Of a stretch of DNA of 64,000 nt, positions 1-9,463 are shown piece after piece. The notes below the pieces were generated by a model. That model worked only from the letters and a program-made list of their open reading frames with translations, made no database searches and was not told where the DNA came from. Made by a program: the position numbers and the translations under genes. Origin of the DNA: Lactobacillus helsingborgensis. GTDB taxonomy: Bacteria > Bacillota > Bacilli > Lactobacillales > Lactobacillaceae. Each line of letters starts with the position of its first letter. Positions within the stretch are counted from its first letter, which is position 1. The stretch spans positions 1,130,097-1,194,096 of the forward strand of contig NZ_KQ034046.1 of NCBI RefSeq assembly GCF_000970855.1, in the 5' to 3' direction.

Positions 1-1608
1 TTGCTCCACACGATATTTATGATTAAAAGACTTTTGAGAATCTAATGAATTCATCAGTTTAGTATTTTCTGGTGTAGCAAAGCGACTATAGTTGGATGGT
101 GCACCAACATCATATAATGCAGCAGGTGAAGGCTCGCTTGATAAGTTCCAGCCAGCAATAAACATATCGACTTCAGGAGCATCATGTTGAACTTTGTCAT
201 AAAAAGCATTAAATTCTGTCATCCTATTGCCAACTAATTCAACATCTAAGCCAATTTTATGCCACTGTTGAATATAGTTTTGAACAATTGGCTCATCCAT
301 AGGAGTACGGCTTTTTGCCAAAAGGTTGATTTTAAGTGGTTTACCATTTGGTTGAACACGCCATTTACCTTTTTTCTTGTAACCGGCTTTATCCAAAATT
401 TGACTAGCTTTTTTTAGATCATAATTATAACCCTTAATATCTTTATTATAGTAATCACCAAATTGTGCGGGAATTAATGTAGGAACGTGGAAAGTTAATC
501 CATTGGTATAATGCTTTGAAACTTGTTTAACATTCATTGCATAGCCAATTGCTTGTCTTAGAGACTTGTTTGCCATCTTAGAATTCTTGTTCATGACATT
601 TTTATTTGTTTTAGCATCCCATTTACCTACTTTTATACCTAAATAATCATATGCTAACGGAATCTTAGCTACAAAATTGACTTTTTTAGTATTTTTAATA
701 TCCTTCCAGTAAATATTAATGACATCTATCACATCGAATTTGTGGCTCTTTATCGCCTGTGTGGCTGACTTAGTAGATACAACCTGACAGACAATCTTAT
801 CTAATTTAGGTTTTCCTCTCCAATAATATTTATTGGGAGTCCAAGTTGCTGATTGTCCTCGCACCAATTTGGATAATTTGTAAGAACCAAAATAAAGCGG
901 CTTTTTTCTAATTTTGTCAGATGATTGCAATTTACTGAACGGAACATCTTTCAAATAATGATAGGGAGCAGCTGCCTCCCAAAAGTAGCCATTACCACTG
1001 TTAGTCATACCCGGCTTAAGTTCCGAATAATGCAAAACCATCTTTCTACCAGATTCACCATCCGGCATTTCTATTCCAGAAATTGTTTTGGCTTTCCCTT
1101 CATGAAAAGCTTTCATCCCTTTGATAAATTCAAATTGACTAGTATATCTTTCTGTCTTAGTCGCTTTTGATGCCATAATTTCATAGGAGTATTCCATATC
1201 TTTGGCAGTGACTTGCTTACCATCAGACCACTTTACGCCCTTTTTGACTGTAATCCTAACCGTTTTATCTTTTTGATTAATTCTTAAAGTAGCTGGACCT
1301 TAGTCGTTAATTCTATAATTATCATCTGTGTCAAAAAGAGATTCATCTGCTGGCCGAGCAACATTAGCGTCAATTTGCGTCATGGAAATTTCATCACTAA
1401 AAATCCCAGTAAAAGGTGAATCGGTTTCAATCGCAATTTTTACAGTTCCACCCTGCTTTACTGCTTTTTTCGGCACTGTTTGAGAAAACTTGTTGGCAGT
1501 CTTTGCATCATTACTATTACTTTTGTTATTATCTTTACCACATGCTACTAAAGTCAATGCTGCAGCACTGATTAATCCTACAGAACCAAATATTCTTGAT
1601 TTTTTCAT
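1..1608 (-). pseudogene. oppA: oligopeptide-binding lipoprotein OppA, interrupted by an in-frame stop; 3' end beyond the window
   Basis: OppA is the extracytoplasmic lipoprotein that binds peptides for the Opp ABC importer. The N-terminus is a lipoprotein signal with a lipobox ending LVAC-G. The ATG at 1608 is chosen because a GGAG motif lies 8 nt upstream; the ATG at 1614 is only 2 nt from it. A TAA at 1302-1300 ends the frame after about 100 residues. The same frame then stays open from 1299 to the window edge with no other stop and reads as normal SBP family 5 sequence (KGVKWSDGKQVTAKD, later NLSSEPSPAAALYDVGAPSN). One substitution, for example AAA to TAA, explains it, so this is a nonsense mutation and not a frameshift. 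The gene lies downstream of oppDFBC, as in lactococcal and lactobacillar opp operons, with its own promoter. It may be a real inactivation or a sequencing error. Confidence 0.9.
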
Positions 1609-1670
1609 TTTCATAACTCCTTTTATTTATTTATGAAGTTGTAAAACAAACTTATTATTAAATTTATTAA

Positions 1671-1698
1671 ATAATAGCACATAATATTAAAATTTCAA
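1671..1698 (-). promoter_or_regulatory. candidate oppA promoter
   Basis: On the minus strand TTGAAA (1698-1693) and TATTAT (1676-1671) are 16 bp apart, about 60 bp upstream of the oppA ribosome binding site. The region is very AT-rich, so chance matches are likely. Confidence 0.4.
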
Positions 1699-1881
1699 TA
1701 TAATACTTTTATTTATATAATTATTTATTATTTTTAAGCTAATGTTTAAGCGAAAAATGACAAAAATATGGATAATCTTAATTAATACTGCGGATTAAAT
1801 AATTAGTTTTCATATTCTTAAGATATAGCAAAGTTACTAAGTAGTGATAATTCTTCTCTTTATATATTTTACTAAAAATAT

Positions 1882-1915
1882 AAAACCTGATATTGCTTTT
1901 GCAACATCAGGTTTT
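1882..1915. terminator. bidirectional Rho-independent terminator
   Basis: A 15-bp stem (1882-1896 with 1901-1915, one G.U pair) closes a TTTT loop, with A/T runs on both sides. On the minus strand it directly follows the stop of the gene remnant at 1927-2064, so it is probably that lost gene's own terminator. Confidence 0.8.
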
Positions 1916-1926
1916 TGTATTAATTA

Positions 1927-2064
1927 TTAATCATCAATTGGTGTAATTTCCGGTCTCGGTTGAGTTTCACGTTTTTTCTTAGGAAACCGGTTTTTATTCG
2001 AGGTGGTTGTATTAAAAGCTGACCGTATGATACAAAATAAATTACATCTGTAACTAAAAGTTTT
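1927..2064 (-). pseudogene. C-terminal remnant of an unrecognised gene
   Basis: An open stretch of 45 codons ends in TAA at 1929-1927, just before the terminator at 1882-1915. The translation ends with a basic, proline-rich tail (NRFPKKKRETQPRPEITP) that looks like a real cytoplasmic C-terminus. There is no start codon or ribosome binding site, and it begins immediately beyond the opp terminator. I do not recognise the family. I infer an internal deletion that left only the 3' end of a gene between oppC and oppA. Confidence 0.35.
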
Positions 2065-2096
2065 TTAATTTACTAATTTACTTTTTATCTAACATA

Positions 2097-2127
2097 AAAA
2101 AGCATTTTTTAACCAAAAATGCTTTTT
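2097..2127 (-). terminator. terminator after oppC
   Basis: A 13-bp perfect stem (2097-2109 with 2115-2127) has a 5-nt loop and a T-run on the minus strand. It lies 16 bp after the oppC stop and separates oppDFBC from oppA. Confidence 0.8.
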
Positions 2128-2142
2128 AAGAATGAATATCTC

Positions 2143-3060
2143 TTAATTTTCTCTTTGTCTTGCGTCACCTGCTCTTTGCAGTGCCCGACCAACATAATTT
2201 ATACTTAGCGAGATTGCCAGCAACAGAACCGTAGCAGGAACCCATAGCCACGGCCGACTAACAACGTTAGTCGGATCATTGGCAAAACCGATCAATGTAC
2301 CAAGAGACGGAACAGTAGAAGGAAGTCCGTAATTAATAAATGATAGGGTGGTTTCAATACCAATATTTCCAGCAATTGTTAAAACGACATCAATAATTAA
2401 CATCGAACCAATATTGGGTAAAACTTCCCGAAACATAATCTTGATATCAGATGATCCAGAAGTTTTGGAAGCTAAAACATAGTCCCTTTCTCTTTGAGAA
2501 AGGACAAAGGCCCTAAAATATCTAGCGGTTCCAGTCCAACCAAAAATTGAAATTATCCAAACCAAAGTTACAGAGCTATAGTGAGGAATAACTGTAACCA
2601 GTACAATTTCAATAGGCATAGCTGGTAAAACTTGAACAAAATCTACAATTCTCATTATGACAGCATCAATATAACCACCATAATAGCCAGAAACTAGACC
2701 TACAATCAGACCCACAGTTTCACAAACGAGGGTCACTCCCAATCCAATTAAAATTGAGTTACGACCACCCATAATTAGAAGTTGTAATATGTCACGGCCC
2801 CCATCATCAGTGCCGAGAAAGTGCCCGCTAGTACCCCAGCTGATATAAGCATCAAGGATTTTCGTTTCAGTTACTTGATCAGAGTGCAAAAATAGTGAAC
2901 CACCAAACGTAAATAGAAATATTATGACAATCACTATAAATGCAGTTAGAGCTACTTTGTCTTTAACAACTTCTCTTGCAATTACTTTAAAACTTGAAGC
3001 AGGAGAAGAAACTTGCTGTTTTTCTTCTTTAGCAGAAGCGTCTTTTTCTTTCTTAAACAT
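2143..3060 (-). CDS. oppC: oligopeptide ABC transporter permease OppC
   Basis: Inner-membrane permease subunit that forms the peptide channel with OppB. The 305-residue protein has a charged cytoplasmic N-terminus (about residues 1-35), a first membrane segment near residues 36-57, an OppC-type extracellular loop containing LGTDDGGRDI, then the BPD_transp_1 domain. The EAA-type coupling loop is visible as REVLPNIGSMLIIDVV, followed by SFINYGLPSTVPSLGTLIG, which is usual for OppC/DppC. It lies 14 bp after oppB and is the last gene before the hairpin at 2097-2127. Identification is firm. Confidence 0.96.
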   Translation of the reverse strand: MFKKEKDASAKEEKQQVSSPASSFKVIAREVVKDKVALTAFIVIVIIFLFTFGGSLFLHSDQVTETKILDAYISWGTSGHFLGTDDGGRDILQLLIMGGRNSILIGLGVTLVCETVGLIVGLVSGYYGGYIDAVIMRIVDFVQVLPAMPIEIVLVTVIPHYSSVTLVWIISIFGWTGTARYFRAFVLSQRERDYVLASKTSGSSDIKIMFREVLPNIGSMLIIDVVLTIAGNIGIETTLSFINYGLPSTVPSLGTLIGFANDPTNVVSRPWLWVPATVLLLAISLSINYVGRALQRAGDARQREN

Positions 3061-3074
3061 TGTTTCTTCCTCCC

Positions 3075-4034
3075 TTATTTTATCCTAATCCTTGGATCAA
3101 CTATACTCATGATAATATCAGAAAGTAGGTTGCCCAGAAGTGTTAATATACCAAAAATCAAAATTAAAGCTGTAAGTGTAGTGTAATCACGTTGGTCTAT
3201 TGAATCCAAGAAAAGTTTACCCATACCAGGATAACTAAACACTGTTTCAATAATCATGGACCCACCTAGTAAACCAGTGATCACAGTCCCAAATGAAGAA
3301 GCTATAGGTAAAAGTGAATTGCGCAGAATATGTTTATTAAATACGACATTTTCTGGAACACCCTTACTATGCGCCGTACGGACATAATCTTCAACCTTAT
3401 TATCAACAATCCCTGTTCTCAAGTACTGGACAATACCAGTAGTTGTTATCAAGGCACTCAAGATAGCAGGTAAAATCATATGATAAAGTTGACTGCCTAG
3501 TGTCCCCCAAAAACCAGAAGCATTAGGAGAAACAGACCCTGAAATGGGGAACCAGCCTAAAGTAAAACCAAACAGCCAAATTCCTAAAATGTAGAAAACA
3601 AAGCCTGGAATAGCAAATGTCACATAATTAAATATTTGTACTGCCTGATCCTGCCATTCATCTTGATGACGTCCAGCAATGACACCCAGAGGAATAGAAA
3701 TAGAATAACTAATAATTGTTGTTAATAAAGATAGCCAAAAAGTATTAACTGCCCGATCTGCAATTAACGATGTTACTGGTACATGCTGAATATAGCTGGT
3801 CCCCAAGTCGCCTCTAAATAAATTGCTTACCCAGCGACCATATTGTATAGGTGCTGGATCATATAACCCAGCTGCCTTCTTCAAAGCTTCTATTTGCTTA
3901 GGGTCAGTATTTGGATTTATTTGACCACTAAATGGATCACCTGGCATCATTTTTGCCAAGAAGAAGACCAAAATACTTAAAATGATTATTTGCGGAATCA
4001 TAACTAAAATTCTTCTTAAAACTGTTTTCCACAT
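3075..4034 (-). CDS. oppB: oligopeptide ABC transporter permease OppB
   Basis: Second membrane subunit of the peptide importer, 319 residues. An N-terminal membrane anchor is followed by FFLAKMMPGDPF, the OppB/DppB signature with the MPGDPF turn, and a BPD_transp_1 domain with about five more membrane segments. The ATPase-coupling loop reads HILRNSLLPIASSFG, with SMIIETVFSYPGMGKLF after it. The start is 2 bp past the oppF stop, so the two genes are tightly coupled. Confidence 0.96.
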   Translation of the reverse strand: MWKTVLRRILVMIPQIIILSILVFFLAKMMPGDPFSGQINPNTDPKQIEALKKAAGLYDPAPIQYGRWVSNLFRGDLGTSYIQHVPVTSLIADRAVNTFWLSLLTTIISYSISIPLGVIAGRHQDEWQDQAVQIFNYVTFAIPGFVFYILGIWLFGFTLGWFPISGSVSPNASGFWGTLGSQLYHMILPAILSALITTTGIVQYLRTGIVDNKVEDYVRTAHSKGVPENVVFNKHILRNSLLPIASSFGTVITGLLGGSMIIETVFSYPGMGKLFLDSIDQRDYTTLTALILIFGILTLLGNLLSDIIMSIVDPRIRIK

Positions 4035-4036
4035 AA

Positions 4037-5014
4037 TTAGTCTTCCCCCTTTTCATTCATTTGTTCTTGTTCGACTTCTTCTTTTGGAAGAGCTACCCAA
4101 TGCCTACCAGATACTTGTTGCAAAGGATATACCCGACCATCTTTGTCGTACCATTTGCTTTGGTCATTTTGAAATTCTTGTTCAACTTTTTCACGATGCT
4201 TTTTATGTTCTTCACGATGTTCAACATCAACTTGAGGAATAGCTGAAAGCAATCTTTTAGTATATATATGAACAGGATGATTATAGATGTCTTCACGAGA
4301 TCCTATTTCGACTAAACGACCTCTATGCATGATAGCCAAGTTCTCAGACATGTGCTTTACAACACCCAAGTCATGGGAAATAAAAAGATAAGCTATATTA
4401 TATTGTTGTTGAATATGTTTCATGAAATTTAACACCTGTGCTTGAACTGATAGGTCCAAAGCACTAGTAGGTTCATCGGCAACGACTAAGCGAGGGTTGG
4501 TGGCAACAGCACGAGCTACACCAATTCTTTGTCTTTGTCCCCCAGAAAATTCGTGCGGATATTTATAAATTGAATCACTTGGCATCCCAACGATATCCAA
4601 TAATTCTTGTACCCGATCCCTTTCTTGATCTGTCGTTAGATTTTCAAAATTACGGATTGGTTCAGCGATAATATCTTCAATGCGTTTTCTCGGATTAAGA
4701 CTTGACAAAGAATCTTGAAAAATCATCTGCACATCTTTGTTATAGTTTAATTTGCGCCGATTTCTTGATTTAGTAATGTCAACGCCCTTATAAAAAATGT
4801 GCCCACCAGTAACTTTTTCAACACCGACTATTGCTTTACCAGTCGTGGACTTTCCTGAACCGGATTCTCCAATCAGACCATATGTTTCACCTTCGTTGAT
4901 GGTAATACTGACATCATCAACTGCGCGCACATAATCAGTAATTCTGTTCCAAAAGCCTGATCTGATAGGATAATGAACCTTTAAGTTTTTTACCTGAATA
5001 ATCTCTTTAGCCAT
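4037..5014 (-). CDS. oppF: oligopeptide ABC transporter ATPase OppF
   Basis: Cytoplasmic ATPase that powers peptide import as a heterodimer with OppD. In the 325-residue protein, Walker A GESGSGKST is at residues 49-57, then a Q-loop in MIFQDSLSSLNP, the ABC signature FSGGQRQRIGVARA, Walker B LVVADEPTSALD and the switch histidine in LFISHDLGVV. A C-terminal oligopeptide-transporter extension carries a long charged stretch (HREEHKKHREKVEQEF). It is located 2 bp after oppD. Confidence 0.96.
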   Translation of the reverse strand: MAKEIIQVKNLKVHYPIRSGFWNRITDYVRAVDDVSITINEGETYGLIGESGSGKSTTGKAIVGVEKVTGGHIFYKGVDITKSRNRRKLNYNKDVQMIFQDSLSSLNPRKRIEDIIAEPIRNFENLTTDQERDRVQELLDIVGMPSDSIYKYPHEFSGGQRQRIGVARAVATNPRLVVADEPTSALDLSVQAQVLNFMKHIQQQYNIAYLFISHDLGVVKHMSENLAIMHRGRLVEIGSREDIYNHPVHIYTKRLLSAIPQVDVEHREEHKKHREKVEQEFQNDQSKWYDKDGRVYPLQQVSGRHWVALPKEEVEQEQMNEKGED

Positions 5015-5016
5015 AT

Positions 5017-6027
5017 TTATTCCCCACTTACTTCATCTTGAAAGTGGAATGTCTTCCAACAAGTACATCTTACCCAGTGACCAGGTTCAACTTCGTGCAT
5101 TACCGGATTCTTTTCATGAGCACTAGCTGGAATCCATGGGATTCTAGCTGCAAACCTGTCTCCTTCTCTAGGCATATTTTGCAATGATGGAACTGTTCCC
5201 TGAATAACGTGCAAATCTTCTTCTTCATCCTCAGACTGAGGCATGGAATTAAGAAGAGAGCGTGTATATGGATGCAGAGGATGTTCAAAAATTGTCTTAA
5301 CATCAGCTTTTTCAACAATTTGTCCACCATACATAACAGCAACTTGATCAGCTGTTTCAGCCACTACTCCTAAATCGTGGGTAATTAAAATAATACCAGA
5401 TTGAGATTCTTTTTGAATATCTTCAAGTAAATCAAGAATTTGAGCTTGAATAGTAACATCTAAGGCAGTGGTCGGCTCGTCCGCAATAATGATCTCCGGT
5501 TTACATGCAACTGCCATAGCGATCACAACACGCTGTCTTAATCCCCCAGAAAGTTCAAAGGGATACATTGCATAAGTTTCTTGCGGCTTGGGCATTCCAA
5601 CTTGATTGAAAAGTTCGATTACACGATCATGCCGTTCCCTTTCCTTCATATTAGTATGATAATATAGAGTTTCTGCGACCTGATCACCGACACGCATCAA
5701 CGGGTTCAAACTAGCTAAAGGATCCTGAAAAATCATGCCAATCTTATTACCACGTATTTTATCAAAGAGTGATTCATTTAAGCCTACTAAATTCAATTCA
5801 TTATAAAGAATATCACCAGTGACTTTCGTGTTTTTGTGGTCATACAAGCCAATAATACTAGATGCAATTGTACTCTTACCACATCCAGATTCGCCTACAA
5901 TAGATAGAATTTCATTTCGCTTCAATGTTAAATTGATATCATCCGCAGCATCATAAAACTTTCCATTTAAACGATATGCAGTATGCAAATGCTGGATATC
6001 CAGTAAGAGATCACTTTGTTTTTCCAA
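5017..6027 (-). CDS. oppD: oligopeptide ABC transporter ATPase OppD
   Basis: First gene of the opp operon and partner ATPase of OppF. Walker A GESGCGKST is at residues 45-53, signature LSGGLRQRVVIAMAVA and Walker B IIIADEPTTALD follow, and the last 20 residues hold a C-T-C pair (WVRCTCWKTF). The only start giving a full-length protein is TTG at 6027, 9 nt after a strong GGGAGGGG motif. An ATG at 6034, only 4 nt from that motif, opens an overlapping 7-codon frame in another phase. Transcription starts from the promoter at 6096-6124. Confidence 0.95.
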   Translation of the reverse strand: MEKQSDLLLDIQHLHTAYRLNGKFYDAADDINLTLKRNEILSIVGESGCGKSTIASSIIGLYDHKNTKVTGDILYNELNLVGLNESLFDKIRGNKIGMIFQDPLASLNPLMRVGDQVAETLYYHTNMKERERHDRVIELFNQVGMPKPQETYAMYPFELSGGLRQRVVIAMAVACKPEIIIADEPTTALDVTIQAQILDLLEDIQKESQSGIILITHDLGVVAETADQVAVMYGGQIVEKADVKTIFEHPLHPYTRSLLNSMPQSEDEEEDLHVIQGTVPSLQNMPREGDRFAARIPWIPASAHEKNPVMHEVEPGHWVRCTCWKTFHFQDEVSGE

Positions 6028-6095
6028 AGGTCATTTCCCCTCCCAAATTTTCAAACAATTTATTAAAGATATTTAATAAATTTATTTAATTTCTA

Positions 6096-6124
6096 ATTAT
6101 AACCATGAAACTTGTCGTATGCAA
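6096..6124 (-). promoter_or_regulatory. opp operon promoter
   Basis: On the minus strand TTGCAT (6124-6119) and TATAAT (6101-6096) are separated by exactly 17 bp, about 70 bp ahead of oppD. This is a strong sigma-A-type promoter. Confidence 0.8.
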
Positions 6125-6145
6125 ATTTATAATTAAATTTTTTGT

Positions 6146-6388
6146 TTATTTTTTATGTGCAACAATGTAATTAACAGCATCTCCAACTGTTTTTATTTTT
6201 TCTGCATCTTCATCAGAAATCTCGGCGCCGAATTCATCTTCTAATTGCAGAATGAATTCTACCAAGTCAATGGAATCAGCGTCCAAATCACTTGTAAAGT
6301 TTGTATCCTTGGTAATTTTATCCTTATCTACTTCAAAGTTATCTGCCAACATATCACGTATTTTTGTAAAAATCTCTTCTTCAGTCAT
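6146..6388 (-). CDS. acpP: acyl carrier protein
   Basis: Small acidic carrier (80 residues) that holds growing acyl chains as phosphopantetheine thioesters and supplies PlsX. Ser39 in the motif LDADSIDLVEF is the attachment site; the usual DSL is DSI here. It is preceded by plsX, with a 20-bp gap containing AAGGAGT upstream of the ATG. Beyond the stop only an AT-only palindrome (6123-6140) is seen, so any terminator is weak. Confidence 0.95.
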   Translation of the reverse strand: MTEEEIFTKIRDMLADNFEVDKDKITKDTNFTSDLDADSIDLVEFILQLEDEFGAEISDEDAEKIKTVGDAVNYIVAHKK

Positions 6389-6408
6389 TTTAGTACTCCT
6401 TGTTAATA

Positions 6409-7407
6409 TTATTCTTTATTTGCAAATTCAGCTTTAAACTCATCAATAATTTTTTCTTGTAGTATTTTATCAACTTGTTTAAGAGTGAAATAAACAGCAC
6501 GTTCACCTGAGCGTCCATGCGTTTTTACCACTGGTGCATTAACACCAAGCAGAACCGCTCCACCGTATTTATCAACATCAAATTTTGACACTAGTCCTTT
6601 TAATGCCTTTTTGATCATTAATGCTCCTAATTTAACAAAAAGACCATTATTTAGCAAACTGTTTTTTAAGAGGTGGATTAAAACTCCCGAAGTTCCCTCA
6701 ATATTTTTTAAGACAGCGTTGCCAGTAAAACCATCAGTTGCAATAACATCAGCTTTACCATCAAGGAGTTCATTTCCTTCAATATTGCCAATAAAGTTTA
6801 ATTTACTGTCGAGCAGTAGCTGATAAGCTTTTTGATGAACATCATCGCCTTTATCATTTTCTGCTCCATTATTGAGTAAACCAACTCGGGGATTGTTTAT
6901 GCCCCTCACCTTTTCGGCATAGTATGAAGCCATTTTGGCCCAATCAAGCAGATATTCCGGCTTGCTCTTAGCATTTGCACCAACATCTATCATATTAAAA
7001 CCATCATCAGAATTTTTAACAGGTAAAGTCGGCATCAAACCAGGACGAGCTACACCCTTAATACGGCCAATGATAAATATTCCGGAAGCTAAAATAGCAC
7101 CAGTGTTGCCCATTGAAAAAAGTGCATCAGCCTTGCCTTGCTTCACAAATTGCGCTGCAACGACAAGTGAGGAATCCTTTTTTTGGCGAATGGCTTTTAC
7201 GGGTTCGTCGTCATCCTTAATAACTTCAGTAGTATTCACAATTTCTATTTGACTTATATCATTACCTAATAAACTTTTTATTTTAGTTTGATCGCCAAAT
7301 AAAACGAATTGAGTATGGGGCAATTCTTTCTTGACTCGTAATACTGCTTTTATAACAGCTTCAGGTGCTTTTTCTCCACCCATTGCATCAATTGCAATAG
7401 TTTTCAT
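6409..7407 (-). CDS. plsX: phosphate acyltransferase PlsX
   Basis: Converts acyl-ACP to acyl-phosphate, the first step of phospholipid synthesis in Gram-positive bacteria. The N-terminal sequence MKTIAIDAMGGEKAPEAVIK and the segments VDVGANAKSKPEYLLDWA and GFTGNAVLKNIEG are typical. I use the ATG at 7407 (332 residues); an in-phase GTG lies three codons earlier, and neither has a strong ribosome binding site. recG ends 17 bp upstream and acpP follows, a common plsX-acpP coupling. fabD and fabG, which lie between them in Bacillus, are absent. Confidence 0.94.
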   Translation of the reverse strand: MKTIAIDAMGGEKAPEAVIKAVLRVKKELPHTQFVLFGDQTKIKSLLGNDISQIEIVNTTEVIKDDDEPVKAIRQKKDSSLVVAAQFVKQGKADALFSMGNTGAILASGIFIIGRIKGVARPGLMPTLPVKNSDDGFNMIDVGANAKSKPEYLLDWAKMASYYAEKVRGINNPRVGLLNNGAENDKGDDVHQKAYQLLLDSKLNFIGNIEGNELLDGKADVIATDGFTGNAVLKNIEGTSGVLIHLLKNSLLNNGLFVKLGALMIKKALKGLVSKFDVDKYGGAVLLGVNAPVVKTHGRSGERAVYFTLKQVDKILQEKIIDEFKAEFANKE

Positions 7408-7424
7408 AGTTACCACAATCTTTT

Positions 7425-9461
7425 CTAAGTTCTTTTTTGTTGTAATTGTTTATATTCTAACACTTGCTTTAAATTTTCATTTGCTGGATTCTTTAATGAA
7501 GGATCAGTTCTAATTAATTTTTTAGCTTCTTTTTGCGCAACGACCATCGTTTCGTAATTATTGACTACACTGCCAACTTGAAATTCCGGTAAGCCAGACT
7601 GCGCTTTGCCAAATAAGTCCCCTTCACCACGCATCTTCAAATCTTCTTCAGCTAATTTAAAACCATCTGTAGTTGATGCCACGATTTTCATTCGCTTTTT
7701 ACCGGCTTGAGTATTGGGATCGGCCAAAAAAATACAATAACTTTGAGTTTTTCCTCTACCTATTCGCCCCCTTAATTGGTGCAATTGACTGATGCCAAAA
7801 CGATCAGCATTAAAAATTACCATCATATTCGCATTAGCCACATCAACTCCAACTTCAATCACACTGGTAGTCACTAAGATGTTGATTTTGCCCTCCGCAA
7901 AATCACTCATAATTTCATCTTTTTTATTTCCAGGCATTTGCCCATGCAACAATTCAACTTGTTCTTGCGGAAAATCATGTCTTAATTTAGTAAAAAGCTG
8001 TTCAGCATTTTTTAAATCAAGAACTTCAGATTCTGAAATTAACGGTGTGACGGCATAGATTTGAAAGCCCTGCTTTAACTGTTCTCGCATCAACTGATAC
8101 ACTTGATCCATTTGTGTACTTGTTTTCCACGAAGAAATTATTTTTTTACGACCAGCTGGTAAATGATGTATTTCTGAAATGGTCATATTACCATAGACAG
8201 TTAAAGCAAGTGTTCTCGGAATTGGCGTCGCAGTCATAGCCAAAATGTCTGGGAGATTGCCTTTATTAATTAAAGCTTGTCTTTGATTGACACCAAAGCG
8301 ATGCTGTTCATCAATAATCACCAATCCTAATTTTTTAAAAATCACATTTGGCTGTATTAAAGCATGGGTACCAATTACTACATTAATTATGCCCTCAGTT
8401 AACTCATGATAGATTTCTCTTCGTTCCAAAGTTTTTGTAGTACCCGTTAATAACGCGCAGCGCACACCTAAAGGCTTTAGTAATTCATCAATTTTTTTAA
8501 AATGCTGTACGGCTAGGATTTCAGTAGGCACCATAAGTGCCACTTGGTAACCAGCTGTAATTGCGGCAAAAATTGCATAGACAGCCACAATTGTTTTACC
8601 GGAACCCACATCCCCTTGCAACAGCCGCTGCATTTGAATTGGGGAAAAAAGATCAGCAAATATTTCATTAATCACTTTTTTTTGATCTGGCGATAATTCA
8701 AAGGGCAATGCTTTGGTAAGCTTGGCAATTTCTTCTAAGTCATACTTTTTGGCATATCCCTGATTACGCGGATTAAGTTCTGTTAATTCTGCCAGTTCGG
8801 TTTGAAAAATAAAAAACTCTCGAAAAATGGCACTTCTTTTAGCTAATTTGGCTTCTGTCAAATTTTGCGGATGATGCATCTGCTGCACAATTTTTTGCTC
8901 AGGTAACAGCCGATACCTTTGCCTAATTGATAACGGAACAATGTCCGCCACATTGTCAGAAAATTCGGTTAAAGCAATATTTATTATGTCGACTAATTTT
9001 TTCTGCTTAATGTGGCGATTTACCGAATAAATTGGCGCCATGCCACTGTCATTTTCTTTAGCAGCGATAAATTTAAACGCTGCCAGACTTTGGCGCGCCA
9101 CGTTATATTTGCCGTAAATTGCTACTTCTTTACCAACAATGACCTTTTCTTTTAACCACGGTTGATTAAAAAAATTGACCATGACAACATCATGGTCAAT
9201 TCGTAACTTAAAGCTTAATTTGCTTTTTTTATATCCAAATCGGCTCACAAAAGCTTCAGTCGCTACAATTCCTTTCAACATTACCTTTTGCCCATCCATG
9301 ATCTGGTCAAGTGGAATTGTCTGCAGTTCATCATAGCGAAATGGAAAATAATATAACAAATCATAAATACTATAAATTCCCAGACTACCCAGTGCGGCGG
9401 CAGTTTTAGTACCGACACCCTTCAAGTCAGTCACAGGAGCAAATAGTTCTTTTGCAATCAT
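7425..9461 (-). CDS. recG: ATP-dependent DNA helicase RecG
   Basis: Branch-migrating helicase that remodels stalled replication forks, 678 residues as usual. It has an N-terminal wedge/OB domain, Walker A QGDVGSGKTIVA, the DEQH box in VIIDEQHRFGV, motif III MTATPIPRTLA, and C-terminal helicase motifs including FNADRFGISQLHQLRGRIGRG. The order fakA-recG-plsX-acpP matches the Bacillus yloV-recG-fapR-plsX region without fapR. It starts 2 bp after fakA. Confidence 0.96.
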   Translation of the reverse strand: MIAKELFAPVTDLKGVGTKTAAALGSLGIYSIYDLLYYFPFRYDELQTIPLDQIMDGQKVMLKGIVATEAFVSRFGYKKSKLSFKLRIDHDVVMVNFFNQPWLKEKVIVGKEVAIYGKYNVARQSLAAFKFIAAKENDSGMAPIYSVNRHIKQKKLVDIINIALTEFSDNVADIVPLSIRQRYRLLPEQKIVQQMHHPQNLTEAKLAKRSAIFREFFIFQTELAELTELNPRNQGYAKKYDLEEIAKLTKALPFELSPDQKKVINEIFADLFSPIQMQRLLQGDVGSGKTIVAVYAIFAAITAGYQVALMVPTEILAVQHFKKIDELLKPLGVRCALLTGTTKTLERREIYHELTEGIINVVIGTHALIQPNVIFKKLGLVIIDEQHRFGVNQRQALINKGNLPDILAMTATPIPRTLALTVYGNMTISEIHHLPAGRKKIISSWKTSTQMDQVYQLMREQLKQGFQIYAVTPLISESEVLDLKNAEQLFTKLRHDFPQEQVELLHGQMPGNKKDEIMSDFAEGKINILVTTSVIEVGVDVANANMMVIFNADRFGISQLHQLRGRIGRGKTQSYCIFLADPNTQAGKKRMKIVASTTDGFKLAEEDLKMRGEGDLFGKAQSGLPEFQVGSVVNNYETMVVAQKEAKKLIRTDPSLKNPANENLKQVLEYKQLQQKRT

Positions 9462-9463
9462 AA

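Noticed and set aside
1300..1614. A separate 104-residue lipoprotein
   Set aside because: The frame continues beyond the stop as normal OppA sequence, so it is the 5' part of a broken oppA.
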